DNA of 64,000 nt, from NCBI RefSeq assembly GCF_050908995.1, contig NC_135119.1, positions 13,020,001 to 13,084,000 of the forward strand, written 5' to 3'. Under the pieces are notes generated by a model. It had not been told where the DNA came from, ran no database searches, and was given only the letters and a program-made list of their open reading frames with translations. The position numbers and the translations under genes were made by a program. How positions within the stretch are numbered: position 1 is the stretch's first letter; each line of letters starts with the position of its first letter. Shown here piece by piece: positions 25,152 to 36,125 of this stretch. This DNA comes from Andrena cerasifolii (lineage: Eukaryota; Arthropoda; Insecta; Hymenoptera; Andrenidae).

Positions 25152-25908
25152 TCACGGCAAGTATTGATGGGGACTAAAATATTCGCTATTTTCATTCGCC
25201 AACGCAAAGGTCACACGGTACTCTACCTTCCTGTAAAAAACTTTGACACTTCTCGCCGAACCCCCTAGGGAAGCGACTAAAGCCGTAGTCTTTTTCGCAT
25301 CATTCCACCCGTTAGCGCGTGCGATAGTCTCAAATTGGACTTTTTGCTCCTCCCAAGAAGTCTCCCCATCAAAAACTGTCGGTTTCATGGTGTACCCCAA
25401 ACCGAGCACACGATGTTCTTCCTGAGTATTTCGAGGGTGCAAGCTTGGTTCCAGCAAAGAGGCAGCGGCGCGCGGGGACAGAGACATTCGCAGGGAGAGC
25501 ACTATTTACACCATTTATTACACCATTCACATTGAAAACTGTCTCTTGTCTCCGAGGATTCATACCGCTGTCCATCGAGGCATAAACATTTTGTAACAAG
25601 GAGACTACGACCTGGATGCGATTTTCCATTTCTGACATCCGGGCCTCGAAATCCGCCTCTCGGGCTTCCCGGGCCTTCCTCTCGCGTTGCAAAACTTCTC
25701 CTCGTTGCCAACGGGCCTCGTCTTGTTTCCGCTGTTGCTCCAGTTGTCCTGCTATGGTCTGCTGGAGGTTCAGGAACATCTCCTGCATGGTGAGGTCTTC
25801 TCCTGCTCCTGAAGAGGACCTCGCGCACATAGCGGCACCGTGACCGCGCATCCCACTTCTTACAGCAGTGTTACACTTTTGTGTAACGGGGGTTGCTCGG
25901 TTTGACAT
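25152..25908 (-). pseudogene. Ty3/gypsy-type retrotransposon gag remnant
   Basis: On the - strand an ATG at 25906-25908 opens a 179-codon frame. It holds a long charged coiled-coil-like section rich in Q, E, R and A (roughly residues 35-100). The second half of the protein continues in a different frame (25502 down to 25152). There the motif KPTVFDGETSWEEQ, then QFETIARANGW and SLGGSARSV, is typical of the gag capsid region of arthropod gypsy-like elements. The two frames overlap at 25369-25502, so one frameshift separates the halves. The capsid homology stops at about 25230, and protease, reverse transcriptase and integrase are absent. The gene is therefore broken and truncated. The family call comes from motif recognition only; other LTR families are possible. 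Confidence 0.75.
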
Positions 25909-25975
25909 AATAGTGATTTAATACAGGAACAGGGAATAAAATGTAAATAAGAACAATAGGCGGAAAGCAATGACT

Positions 25976-25982
25976 TATATAC
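25976..25982 (-). promoter_or_regulatory. TATA box upstream of the gag remnant
   Basis: The - strand reads TATATAA about 70 bp upstream of the gag ATG. This would put transcription start near 25945-25955 and leave a leader of only about 40 nt. It suggests that part of the 5' LTR promoter survives, though no LTR boundary or primer-binding site is visible. Confidence 0.35.
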
Positions 25983-27737
25983 AGAAATAGTGTAATCTCA
26001 ATCCGTCTGCTCGCAATGGCATCTGGCTTTCGAATGACAGCATGACAGGAGATCGATATCGCGTTCGTCTCCTCCGCCGTTTTCTTATCGTTGTCGCGAG
26101 CACCAGTAGGAGGCCTTGGACTCTTGTCCACAGGGTGCTCGCAACAATATCCTTTGGATGCGAACGTTTCCGAATCACTGAGGCATAAATATGAAGCAAC
26201 ACGAATCTGTTACTATAATTCATAGCGCAACCTCAAAGGGGATGATTCTTAATTCATAAATAAGTTAGAAGCGCAGAATGTTTCCTGAGCTTCGATGGCA
26301 GAGACAGGAAAATTTTTTATTTAAATAAAATTTCGAATAACGAATAATAATTAACAAATTATTCGCCATGTGTCGAACGAAGCTAACTCGGGTTAACAAA
26401 CGAATGGCGATTTTTTTTTAACTTTTATTCCTTATTCCAAATTTTATTTAAATACAAATTTCGCCCATCTCTGGCTCATGGGGAATCCGAGCAACTTCCC
26501 TAAGCTTCAATTGTCGACTTATTTTTGTACCATGTAGATATGCCACATATTGCTACGACCACACAGCGCAGAAGAGTAAAGATATGTAGAACTATAACTT
26601 CATCATCGGTGACATAGATTTTAAAAAGTAAATCTCCCGTGGTAGAAGTCGACGCACCGGCTTGAATAATCGTATGAACAATGCTTTAATTGTCGTTAAA
26701 GCTGCGTGACACCGCGCCGAGGCCTTAGAGAATCGGAACCAGCAGGGAGCTGTTCAGCGGACAGCAGGGAAGCGGACGTGATCGCAAATTAGGAGCAAAT
26801 GAAAAAGCAGCTCCGTTGAAAGGCGTGTTAAACCGACAGTTACGTCGGACCACGTGCCCGATGACGGCGTTCCCTATCGGCGTGACAAAAAAAAGAGGAC
26901 AGGAAATTGTATCAAATTGGAGAGCGTTTGGATTAAGGATCCCTCGAAAGCGGGAGCGTGGTTCGCCGAGCGGCGGGTTCGCACATGCCGCGCTGATCCG
27001 ACCATTGTTGTGCAAATCCAACAAAAACCAGCCCTCTAATCTCGCGAGCCCACTTGAGATCGCAACATGCACCCCGCAATCGTACAATTAATTTATATAG
27101 GTATCTAAAGTACTTGCGTCGCCATCCCCTTCCCCGTTCCCCTAGCTATTACCAAACGCGGAGCTTCCCGACCCTGTTTGTCCGTTGCATCGCTGATAAT
27201 CTTAAATAATCTCCCAACGATCCTGCACTCGAAAACGCCACTTCTGCCCAGATAAGTTCCCCTCCATTGTATACACACGCGACAACTGTTTCTCCCCACG
27301 AAATTATTAAAAAATCGTAAGATATAATTCCTCTTCCGACGCCTGTACCTATCGCTCTTTTGCAGTACGTTCAAAGCTTCAGAGAGTGACAGAACAAAGT
27401 TATCATTGAATGTGCAAAAAATTTCGTGTAAAAATTGCTGAAAGGATAACTTGAACATATGCTGAGGGCACAAGAAGGAATAATAAATTGATTTCAGAAT
27501 AAAAATATGATTGACGAGGTGACTCTGTTTACCTTTAGGAAGTTGTGAGTTTTATTAAGCCAACATACTTGGGTGATATTAACCGGACAAATAACGTATG
27601 TAGGTATCTACGTATCTCCTATGTTCTGACTTTACCTTTATTTCGCATGAAAAATACATTCATCTGGACCATATTTTCACATGCTAATATTTGTTGATTA
27701 AATATCAGGAGGAGCAGCAGTAACCCATTTTCCAGTG
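25983..27737. other. Intergenic DNA, no gene recognised
   Basis: May include leftover 5' LTR sequence to about 26.2 kb. A later AT-rich piece (26.2-26.5 kb) and GC-richer DNA (26.7-27.3 kb) contain only chance frames. Confidence 0.45.
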
Positions 27738-28586
27738 TAGGGGAGACCGGGGCTGGTAGGCCAGTTTTTCAGGCTTTGATTTTTAATAAATTATGTGGAC
27801 GAAATACCATTAAACCGGTTGGTATATTTGATAGGGCATACATTTGGCTATCTGATTAAATTATTAAAGTTGACTCAATGTGAAAACAATTAAGGTACTT
27901 TAATGTTTTTCTAACACCTTCCATGCTGGTCAACCAACCCCATGATCGGGGTTGACTGTAGGTACAATCAGTTAAGAAAATGTTATTAGCAACTTATATC
28001 AGTGGTAGTAAAATAACAAAATGTCACAAGAGTTGTTTCATTATAAAATATTAATTTCTTTCTTTTATATTTTAATAATAAACTGAAAAAAAATTCAACT
28101 TAAACATAAATTATAATGTATTTATAACGTAGTGAAATTTAACCAAAAAATAAAAATCGCTTTCTGAATAACAAAATAACAATTTAATCCTTATTGATGT
28201 TATTAGTCAACCAGCCCCGACCGATCATTTTGACGTCAATAATCTATATAACCTTCAATGATTTATGTATAAACAAAAATACTACGTCAATGGATCGTCC
28301 AATAAACAAACTTTAAAATAGTCCCTTAACATTTATTCTATTGTAACTATATAGAGCGTGAACAAATAGAATTTTTAAGAAAAAATATTTACTTATATAC
28401 TCAATATTTCGACAAACGCTGATAACTCTTAAAAAACGTGCGATCGCGGGGTCCGACATAAATGCATGCCATTGTAGAAGTGACTTCTTTCTAGAGTTAA
28501 TCTTTCCCATTAGAACATATGTCGGTGCAAATTTATTAACAATTAGTCAACCTACCCCTTGAGACAACCAGCCCCGGTCTCCCCTA
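27738..28586. mobile_element. TA-flanked element with GGGGAGACCGGGG ends
   Basis: Ends are TA|GGGGAGACCGGGGCTGGT on the left and the exact complement of GGGGAGACCGGGGCTGGT followed by TA on the right (849 bp with the TAs). Internal copies of the same theme occur: CAACCAACCCC...GGGGTTGACTG near 27930 and TCAACCAGCCCCG near 28207. The interior is AT-rich and non-coding. The TA duplication fits Tc1/mariner-like elements, but the G-rich tip is not a standard mariner terminus. The element at 49459-50305 has the same tip and almost the same length. Confidence 0.8.
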
Positions 28587-30473
28587 TTGTTTTACATATT
28601 TTGCAATGAAATATTATACGAACACCGTTGACCGATGGGCGACGGCCTTTCCCGAAAGTCACGGTGATTGATAATTTCCACATCGATTATAATTTAGAAC
28701 AATGTTCCATGATGCAGCCGGGGAAAACACGCGTTATGTAATTAAAACTAATATCGATTTATTTGGGTATTTCGTATAACCAACGTATCACACCGGTCCC
28801 GTTATAAATGATTTAATTAAACTCTCGCGTTGTGGTTACCACCGCGTTAATTTGATAACACGTTTAATTAACGCGGGATGAGTTGTCGACGGTACAAGTT
28901 GCTAAATCGTCGGCTATGCGGATGGAAATAACGATCGGAGTCGTTAAAAATGGGGACAAGAATAAATTATGATCTCGGGGGATAGTAAGGTCATACTTCG
29001 CGCGGAAACGGGGACGAAATGACGCAACGGTACCTACTACCGAACATCCTTAATACATTTTCATACGATCTATGTGTCGGACCTACGTTGGAATGTCTTG
29101 AAGCTGACGCGACAGTACCGCGAAGCAGTACGTATGTGATTCGTGACATGGCTCTTGCTCCCGATGCGTCCAATTTCGTATTTACATTCCAAATAATCCG
29201 AAATCGATGGACAAACCACCCGCTGTTCCCGAAACGTCATCGCACGACACATTTCGTTACGAACGTAGAAACGCAAATGTCGCTCGGCAAATACGAATAA
29301 TCGGCGGGGATATCAGCAGCGGACGATACAAAACTCTGCCGAATTCTAGCGAGCGTCCCGAGCTTGCGCTTCCGGATCGGAAGCTGCGTTAATCGCAGCC
29401 AGGTGCCTTATGCGCCCGTTTAAACGACTATCGTACGGCGGCTGGTATTCGCTGCACGATAAACGCAGCCCAGCCGAATTACGCACGGTCGATAACACGA
29501 GCGTGCAACGGTGTTTGCACCGACGTCGCTTTAAATCGCGATCGAGCAGTCGTTGCCGGCCCACGCGACACGGATTCATTTCCGAATGGCATGCCCGCCA
29601 TTCGCGACACTATCTAACTTTTCCACCGTGTCCCCGATTCTCCCGCCTCCCGTATTTCCACTTGTGCCAGGGAAACCCTCCTCCGTTCCTCTCCTATCTC
29701 AAACTTCACCCCTCCCGCCGTTTTCTTCTGAATATCTGCCCTTTTCGCTCTGTCCTGTCCGCCACTTGACTCTTCACCCTTCTTACCCTTTTTTCTGTAC
29801 TTTTTAATTTCCCTGCCTTTGTGTTTTCTTTTCTGTGCCTCGCGACCCGCCTCCCCCGAAACGTTTCAACTTTACCTTCTCTTAACCCTTTCGCTCCCTT
29901 CTTCACCACCCCCGCGCTCCTCCATTCCCTCTCAGTCCACTTCGCATTTTCATTTAACTCCTTTCTCTAATTCCACTCCCCCCTTGGCCCTCTTCAGTTC
30001 CGTAGCTGCTAGCTGCTAACTGGTTCCACCTATATCCCTCGCCCCCCGGACCCACCCTCCGCGCTCGCCCTTCGTGATCCTCTTCTCTCTCCCCCGCAAA
30101 CACGTCCGCGCGAAGTGTTTATACACGGTGTTGCGAGGGCGTGTTTATCGAACGTACGGCGGCCGTGTATCGCCGGGCACGAAAGCGACACGGTAGTGGC
30201 CGCTATCTTCCTGACTGGTTGGAATTACACCATTATTGTGCAAATTAGCGAAGACCCGTGCATGATAGGGCGGCCGGACGTCTAGCGGGATTAGAATTAA
30301 CGCGGCTGCCATGAGCACCGGCGACAAACGCCTCGTGATTACTTCGGGATTGTCCGTTCTTCCCAGGACCTCTGGCGGCGATCGATTAATCCGCCAAGAA
30401 ATAGAAGGAATCTCATTACTTTGATGATCCGGCTCGATCTGTTCGACAGTGGATGACATTAACGAGTGTACCA
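28587..30473. other. Intergenic DNA with long pyrimidine tract
   Basis: No gene recognised. Most of 29.6-30.1 kb is strongly CT-rich on the + strand and is annotated separately. Confidence 0.5.
29620..30090 (+). repeat. Polypyrimidine-rich tract, about 470 bp
   Basis: The + strand is dominated by C and T (CCTCC, TTCTC, CTTCC words). Purines occur mostly as isolated bases. The overlapping proline/serine/leucine-rich frames in this stretch are a product of the composition, not genes. Confidence 0.6.
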
Positions 30474-30481
30474 GTGAATTT

Positions 30482-31852
30482 CGGGGGTCGAAAACATTTA
30501 TGATATCGGTTTCCGTTCCGGTTCTACAGAACCGATATTAAGGTGAACGTCCCAGTTTCTGCTCGCGTTTCCATTTCTGATTATTTCGTATTTTTTCTTA
30601 TTATTATATGCGTTACGTTTGTACTATAGTTGCAACAAAATAATTCTAAATTATTTAAACATTTACGCGAGTGTTGCGCGAGCTTGGGGCAACACATACA
30701 TCGCTATTTTTCATGAGCAGAAATAAGGATGTTTAGAGCATTATATATTTAATTACAAATTACTAATAGTTAAACATCTTGAAATATTTTTCTTAAATAG
30801 TTTTTGAATTGGTTGATTTATTATTGAAGAATTAATCAATTACTCTGCAAATTTTCATCGCAAACAAATTTTTTACACCTTCTTTATGACGAGTTACCTC
30901 TTAAATCAGCAGGTTGTATAGGTTCCATAACCGATATGTTCAATAACGGTTATACATAGATCGATTACACAGTAAACTCTCGTTATGGGCTGGGGCACTA
31001 CGACTAACATTAATTTAACACTTAATTTAAAGTATTGCTAACACTAACAGCAATAACTTTCCTAATATGTACAAACTTACTACTAATTTAATATTAATTA
31101 TGAAGATTATTCACTATTTTTTTTAAACGAACACAATGTCTCGTGAACGAGAACGTCAATTGTCGTGAAATATAATTCTTTTTGTATTAAATTCGAAATG
31201 CTCGCCACTTACTCAGGAATACAGTTGACTCTGGCCCATTGGTCTTAAACTCTCCAACCCAAAGACTTGATCTTCGCGTTTGTTTATAACAGGCCCGTTC
31301 AAATTTTGCTCTTGCCTTCGAAGAGCAACTGCGGGAGGTTGCGAGCGAAGGCAAGAGCGACGGTTGTGCCCCACCATTGAGACCTTTCGCTCTTGAGGAG
31401 CGCGAAGGGCCTGGCTCGATGCCTTCAAGAGCGAAGAGCAACTCGCGGTTGCTCGTGCGAGCAAATCCCTGGACAGGCCTGGTTTATAAGAGCCTTCACT
31501 ACTGAGCCTCTCTATCAAGAGTCTCCCTTTTCAATACTTAATTTACAGGTGCTGTCTTTCATTTCGGTTCTTTCTGCATGGAATGAAGTTTTGAAAAGAT
31601 AGACTCCTGGTAGAGAGGCTCAGCGATAAAAAGAACCCATAAACAAATAGAATTTCCATTAGAGAAATGTGACATTGTTCGTAAATATTTTGAAACTTGC
31701 GAACCGTATAGAACCGTAACCTAAATCGATATAGTCAGAAATTTCGTTTCCTTATAACAGTTATTCAGAATATCGGTTCTTCATAACTGTTTTAGCCAGA
31801 ACCGATATATAACAGTTTGAAACAGTTATTTTCGCCACCGTTTCAACCCCTG
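30482..31852. mobile_element. Non-autonomous hAT-like element (1371 bp)
   Basis: Tips are CGGGGGTCGAAAAC at the left and, read inward, CAGGGGTTGAAACGG at the right. The flanks GTGAATTT (30474-30481) and GTGAATTC (31853-31860) match at 7 of 8 bases, consistent with an 8-bp hAT duplication. Subterminal ATCGGTT/AACCGAT words repeat in both orientations near both ends (AACCGATAT at 30531, 30931 and 31801). There is no transposase. The GC-richer block at 31190-31625 looks like a separate insertion. Confidence 0.7.
31190..31625. repeat. Structured hairpin block inside the hAT element
   Basis: A perfect 13-bp stem GCTCTTGCCTTCG (31308-31320) pairs with its complement at 31346-31358. TCGCTCTTGA and TCAAGAGCGA form a further pair at about 31388-31436. 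GAGCCTCTCTATCAAGAGTCT (31504-31524) has an imperfect complement at about 31601-31622. GCTCTT words recur throughout. The base composition differs from the AT-rich surroundings, so this may be a nested foldback element or small structured insert. No RNA family was recognised. Confidence 0.5.
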
Positions 31853-31860
31853 GTGAATTC

Positions 31861-34800
31861 CGTAGGAATTAATTGCGATGAAACTATCAGGAGGAACTGT
31901 TAAAAGCAAGAATGATTAACCTTGAAATAGTGGCTCGCGATATTCACAATGTACGAAATGTTCAGGTCGGGAACATAAAATTCACGGATCTCTTAATTGC
32001 GCGTGGGATGTTCCCCGCTAAATTATCTCCTACCTGCAGGCTATTTATACAGTATAAAGTAGCTAACACGTGAGATCGGAAACAATTTCTGGGACGCCCG
32101 GCAACGATCGCGATTGCGGATCTACGGTGTTTTTCACTTAAAGCACGCAAATAGAATGCTGGATCGCGATCCCACTAATTCAGGAACGAGCCCGAAATAC
32201 GAGGCACTTTTGCGCCCGCTCTCGTGCCCGCGCTACATTCGACCCTCGCTTCCGGTTCCCGGTTATCTGGCCGTGATTGCGCTTAAAATTCCAACGACGC
32301 CACTGCCGCCGCTGTATCGGGCTAATTATGCATCCCCTTGCTTTAACAGCCAACTAAAATCCTCCTTACGATAAACAACAACTATGTAGCGTGCACCGAG
32401 GAGAGGAAGGATTTAACAAGGATTTCCGTGGGGCGGACTCTTTCTCGTCGCCAATGGATTTCACTTCGCATTATAAAAATCTAGAAAGTACCACCCTGGT
32501 GAACAAGTGTTCTATCGATTCGGCGGCTTTCTCGATCTTCGACGAATAGAACAGCTCGAGATAGAGGGGGGCATTACTCGTCACTCTCGAGTAACTTCGT
32601 TTCATTCGCAATTCTAATTCGGGATCGCTCGATTAAAAATCTAGTCGGATAAAAATTTATTCGTTATTCTCGAGTGACTTCATTTTATTCGAAATTTATA
32701 TGCGAACAATGCCCATCTCTGCTTCAAGATTCTGGCACACTCGCGCGACGCAGTGGAAATATGACTTATCAGCGTAATCGTGACGGCTCGCGTTCATGGG
32801 TCGTTGGGCGTTGCAGGGAGAGGGAAAAATTCGGGCACCGGGGGTGACGGACGTCGGTGCGTGTCCTTTCTCGGCTGCGGCCACAACTGGCAGGCTCACC
32901 CCTCCCTCTCTGCGCAAAAGTGCATTGTCCTATTGTAAATATAAACTGTGCATTCCGCAAACCATTTTCCTGACTATTTGTCGCGTTTCAGAACATATTG
33001 CGCGCCACGGCCATTTAACCGTACGCCTGCTTATTGTATAGAGACAGCATATGGCGCGAAAGTAACGTCTCTATTATGCGCCGCTGATAAATGGCCGGCC
33101 GTATTTAACGTGGCTAATCGTGCTGGTATAGGTAAGGAGCGCGCGTGGTTATACATTTAAGTGGCTGGCAGTTTTTAAAGGCGTTTCATTCGGGGCATCG
33201 GTCGTTAATCTTTCCAGCTGCGAACTCAGGTCACGTGATATTTTCCCGCGCCCGAGGAGATATTAAAGTCGCGAGTCCAGACGTCGTTTAAATGAATGAA
33301 ACAAAAGTGGGACACCTTCTGTAGATAGATATTGCTAAATAGGTAAGCGTGACACGATTCCACCTACGTTATTTAAATAGACAGATGTACCAGCGATCAA
33401 GGCTGCTGATCCAAGGCTAGCGATCCACTTGTTAACGGCTGATAAAAATCCTGACCGACACCTGAACAGTTGGATCGGAGAGCACGTGCTCGTCCTTGTA
33501 ACCGTGGGCTCCGATCGTCGAGGATCCAGCGAGTAGCGAGCCCAGGTGGTTTAGCAGCGAATTAATGCGCCCCGCGAAATCAGAGGATCCGATGTAACGT
33601 GCTTCTCATTCGTTTAATAGCGATACCAGTCCCGCGTGCAATCACGAAGGAGGATTAATATACGAGCACGCCCATCCAGCCGCTAATTGAAAGGGAAAGG
33701 ACGCGCGGGCCGTGCACATTGTCGACGAAATCCAATAACACCGGTCAGGAGGATACGTACACGGGGCCGCGGTTTCTTTCGTATCGCGAAATCGAATTGA
33801 TATACCCCGGCTGCCCCCCCAATGTATACAAGCGTGCTGTATGGAATCGGCACGGACAGAGACCGGCCTCTCCCCGCAACAAGATTATGGTAATTGACTA
33901 TCCGACTTGGAAACCCCCATCAGGCATATCAATTACGTACGTATGCATCCCAACCGGGAATTTGCCTTTGATCCGCTCAAACTCGGAGGTAACACAATTC
34001 ACGCCTGCGTCTAATCTCAAATGGGATTGCCTGATGGCACAAGGGACATCGAAATGGGCTTTTCCAACTTCACAAGAACGCGACGACCGTTCCGATACCG
34101 CGCCCGTGCCCCGGATACACCTCTTACGGCCGACGATAATCCGGTTACTTCTTCCCTCTGTGGGCGACGGCCGCGCGTATTCAGCGGGGAAATGATTTCC
34201 AGGATTTTCCTGGGAAGCTTCCTACACGGCCGTCACGCCTCCGTGCCCACTATGGGAGATTCTCGCGGATCCGCTGCGCGCTGCAACACTCGTGAGTAGA
34301 AGACGGATCGAGGGCCGATCGCTGTTAACGCGCCGATGAACAGCAACTGCGAGGGCTGCGACTCTGACCTTTCATGGAGGACACTGCCAGTGGTATTGAG
34401 TGATTTGCAGGCTAGTCCGGTAAGTGCCCCTGGCAGCATCTTGGAGTCTTCAGTTGAAATTCTTTGTGAATCCACAGTGAAGCGTTTCTACACTCGCTAG
34501 GAAATATCCTACTGTCAGGTATTGATGTTTTTTAAATAATAGAAAATAATACGCGACGCGTAGTAAGAAAGTAAGATAAGTTGTATAGTTTTGTCTCTAA
34601 TTACGCACGGGGCAAATGTATCAGGTGGAAATAGAGGAGAATAAGGGGATTGTTGGATATAAATTATCCTTAGTAGAACTTTTTATTTTTAACATAATTA
34701 TCGAACCTTTCTCTTATTTGCTCACCAAACAGGGGAGATAATGCAGGCGTTTAATAAGCGATAATAGTTAGATAACTTTGAGCTGCGAAAACTTGGTATT

Positions 34801-36001
34801 TATGAGGAGACAGAAAGATAAGGATACAGGGATGTCTCATGCGAGATAAGTTTGTTTCTTCAAAAACAGCACGACTGTTAATCTTATGCATTAATAACGG
34901 GAACTTCACGAACAGCCATGTGAAATTATCAATAGTTAACTATACACTTGAAAACACCTCGTGCTAACTGCTAATATACTTCCTGCAAAGCAAATATGAT
35001 AATTGTATTAACACTTTTGTCAAATCATTCAATATACCTTCTAGTACAAAACAAATATGAAAGCCATTAAAAATTGCTAGATAAGCTGCAATATCTTCTT
35101 TATTTTATAATAGATTATACATAATACACTTTAGCATCTTTGTGTATTATTATATTTGGCACCGTCATGTATTAAGGCCTGCAGCAAACAGAACTTATTA
35201 TGCAACTTACTATGCGTTGTGATCGCGCAACCGTGCGCACCGTGTACTGGCCATCGTGTAACTGCATAAACCGATGGTGCATTATACAATTCATATACAT
35301 GGTTGAATTCACAAAAAAACACCACATATTTTAAGTTATTACGTAAATGTAAAAATTGTTAAAAATAACGCGAGGTCAAATTTTTCTTCTAAGAAAAAAA
35401 ACTTTTTCAAGTATTTTGTTAACGGAAGTTTGTAACGCTTATTGCACCATTAAACTTTTGTTTGAAACACTTTTCTCTGTCTGTTGCACTTTGAGAGTTA
35501 TACGGGAGAAAGTGGAAGTGCAATTTGACTTTGAGGTTGGTTTTCACCCCCTTAAAGGGCGACAGGGCCCAAATGAAGCACACCGTTGTTCTTGTTTCGA
35601 GTCCCTCCGAAAACCCACAAAGTTGCGTCCCAATCGGTGAGTCCGGGTTCGCGGTGTTCCCTTGTAAGTAATTAAAAAATTAGTTCGATGGCCGTCGAAA
35701 TATTCTGCTCGATGTCTTTTAACAGCTGGGTACGTTGTTCGTTGGATGCGTGGGTAATGCATCCATCGCAATTGACGAAAAAATTTAAAGTCGATCTCGA
35801 ATGATATATCATCTCAGACCACGTTTTCATATCGCGTTCGCCCGCAATCTTCGTCCATTAAGCAAAATGTGATAGCCAGTCACAAAAGCAGTGACAGTTA
35901 TTTATAATAGTAGTTTTAATTAGGGAATCCAAAGATGCATGTGGCCGTGGGTCGGTAGTTCCTATGAATTGATAACCCTGTACTGATACCCATTATCTCG
36001 G
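31861..36001. other. Intergenic DNA upstream of the Ig-like gene
   Basis: About 4 kb without a recognisable gene. The 158-codon frame at 33719-34195 shows no domain, no signal peptide and no conserved motif. 34.5-35.4 kb is AT-rich. The last kilobase should hold the proximal control region of the Ig-like gene. Confidence 0.5.
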
Positions 36002-36040
36002 TATTAAAAGAACTCTTTCGGGCGGTCGTTGTTTCATTTC
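36002..36040 (+). promoter_or_regulatory. Possible core promoter of the Ig-like gene
   Basis: A TATTAAAAG box (36002-36010) lies about 30 bp upstream of a TTTCATTTC initiator-like sequence (36032-36040). That would give a 5' leader of about 29 nt before the ATG at 36065. The spacing fits an insect TATA/Inr promoter, but an upstream non-coding exon cannot be excluded. Confidence 0.35.
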
Positions 36041-36064
36041 AAAGACACCGCGGACACCGGGAAT

Positions 36065-36125
36065 ATGGCACGGTTCATCATTTTCGCGACTCTTCTGACC
36101 GCGCAATTCGCCGTCGGCCTTTCGG
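36065..36125 (+). CDS. Ig-like gene exon 1: signal peptide
   Basis: Encodes a basic N-tip and a hydrophobic core (RFIIFATLLTAQFAVG), then splits a codon after one base at a GTAAAT donor. An in-frame ATG 36 bp upstream (36029) would add a polar 12-residue extension ahead of the signal peptide, so the 36065 start is preferred. Confidence 0.85.

Noticed and set aside
33719..34195. 158-codon open frame on the + strand upstream of the Ig-like gene
   Set aside because: No domain, no signal peptide, no good splice context, and similar-length frames occur by chance in the GC-rich parts of the window.
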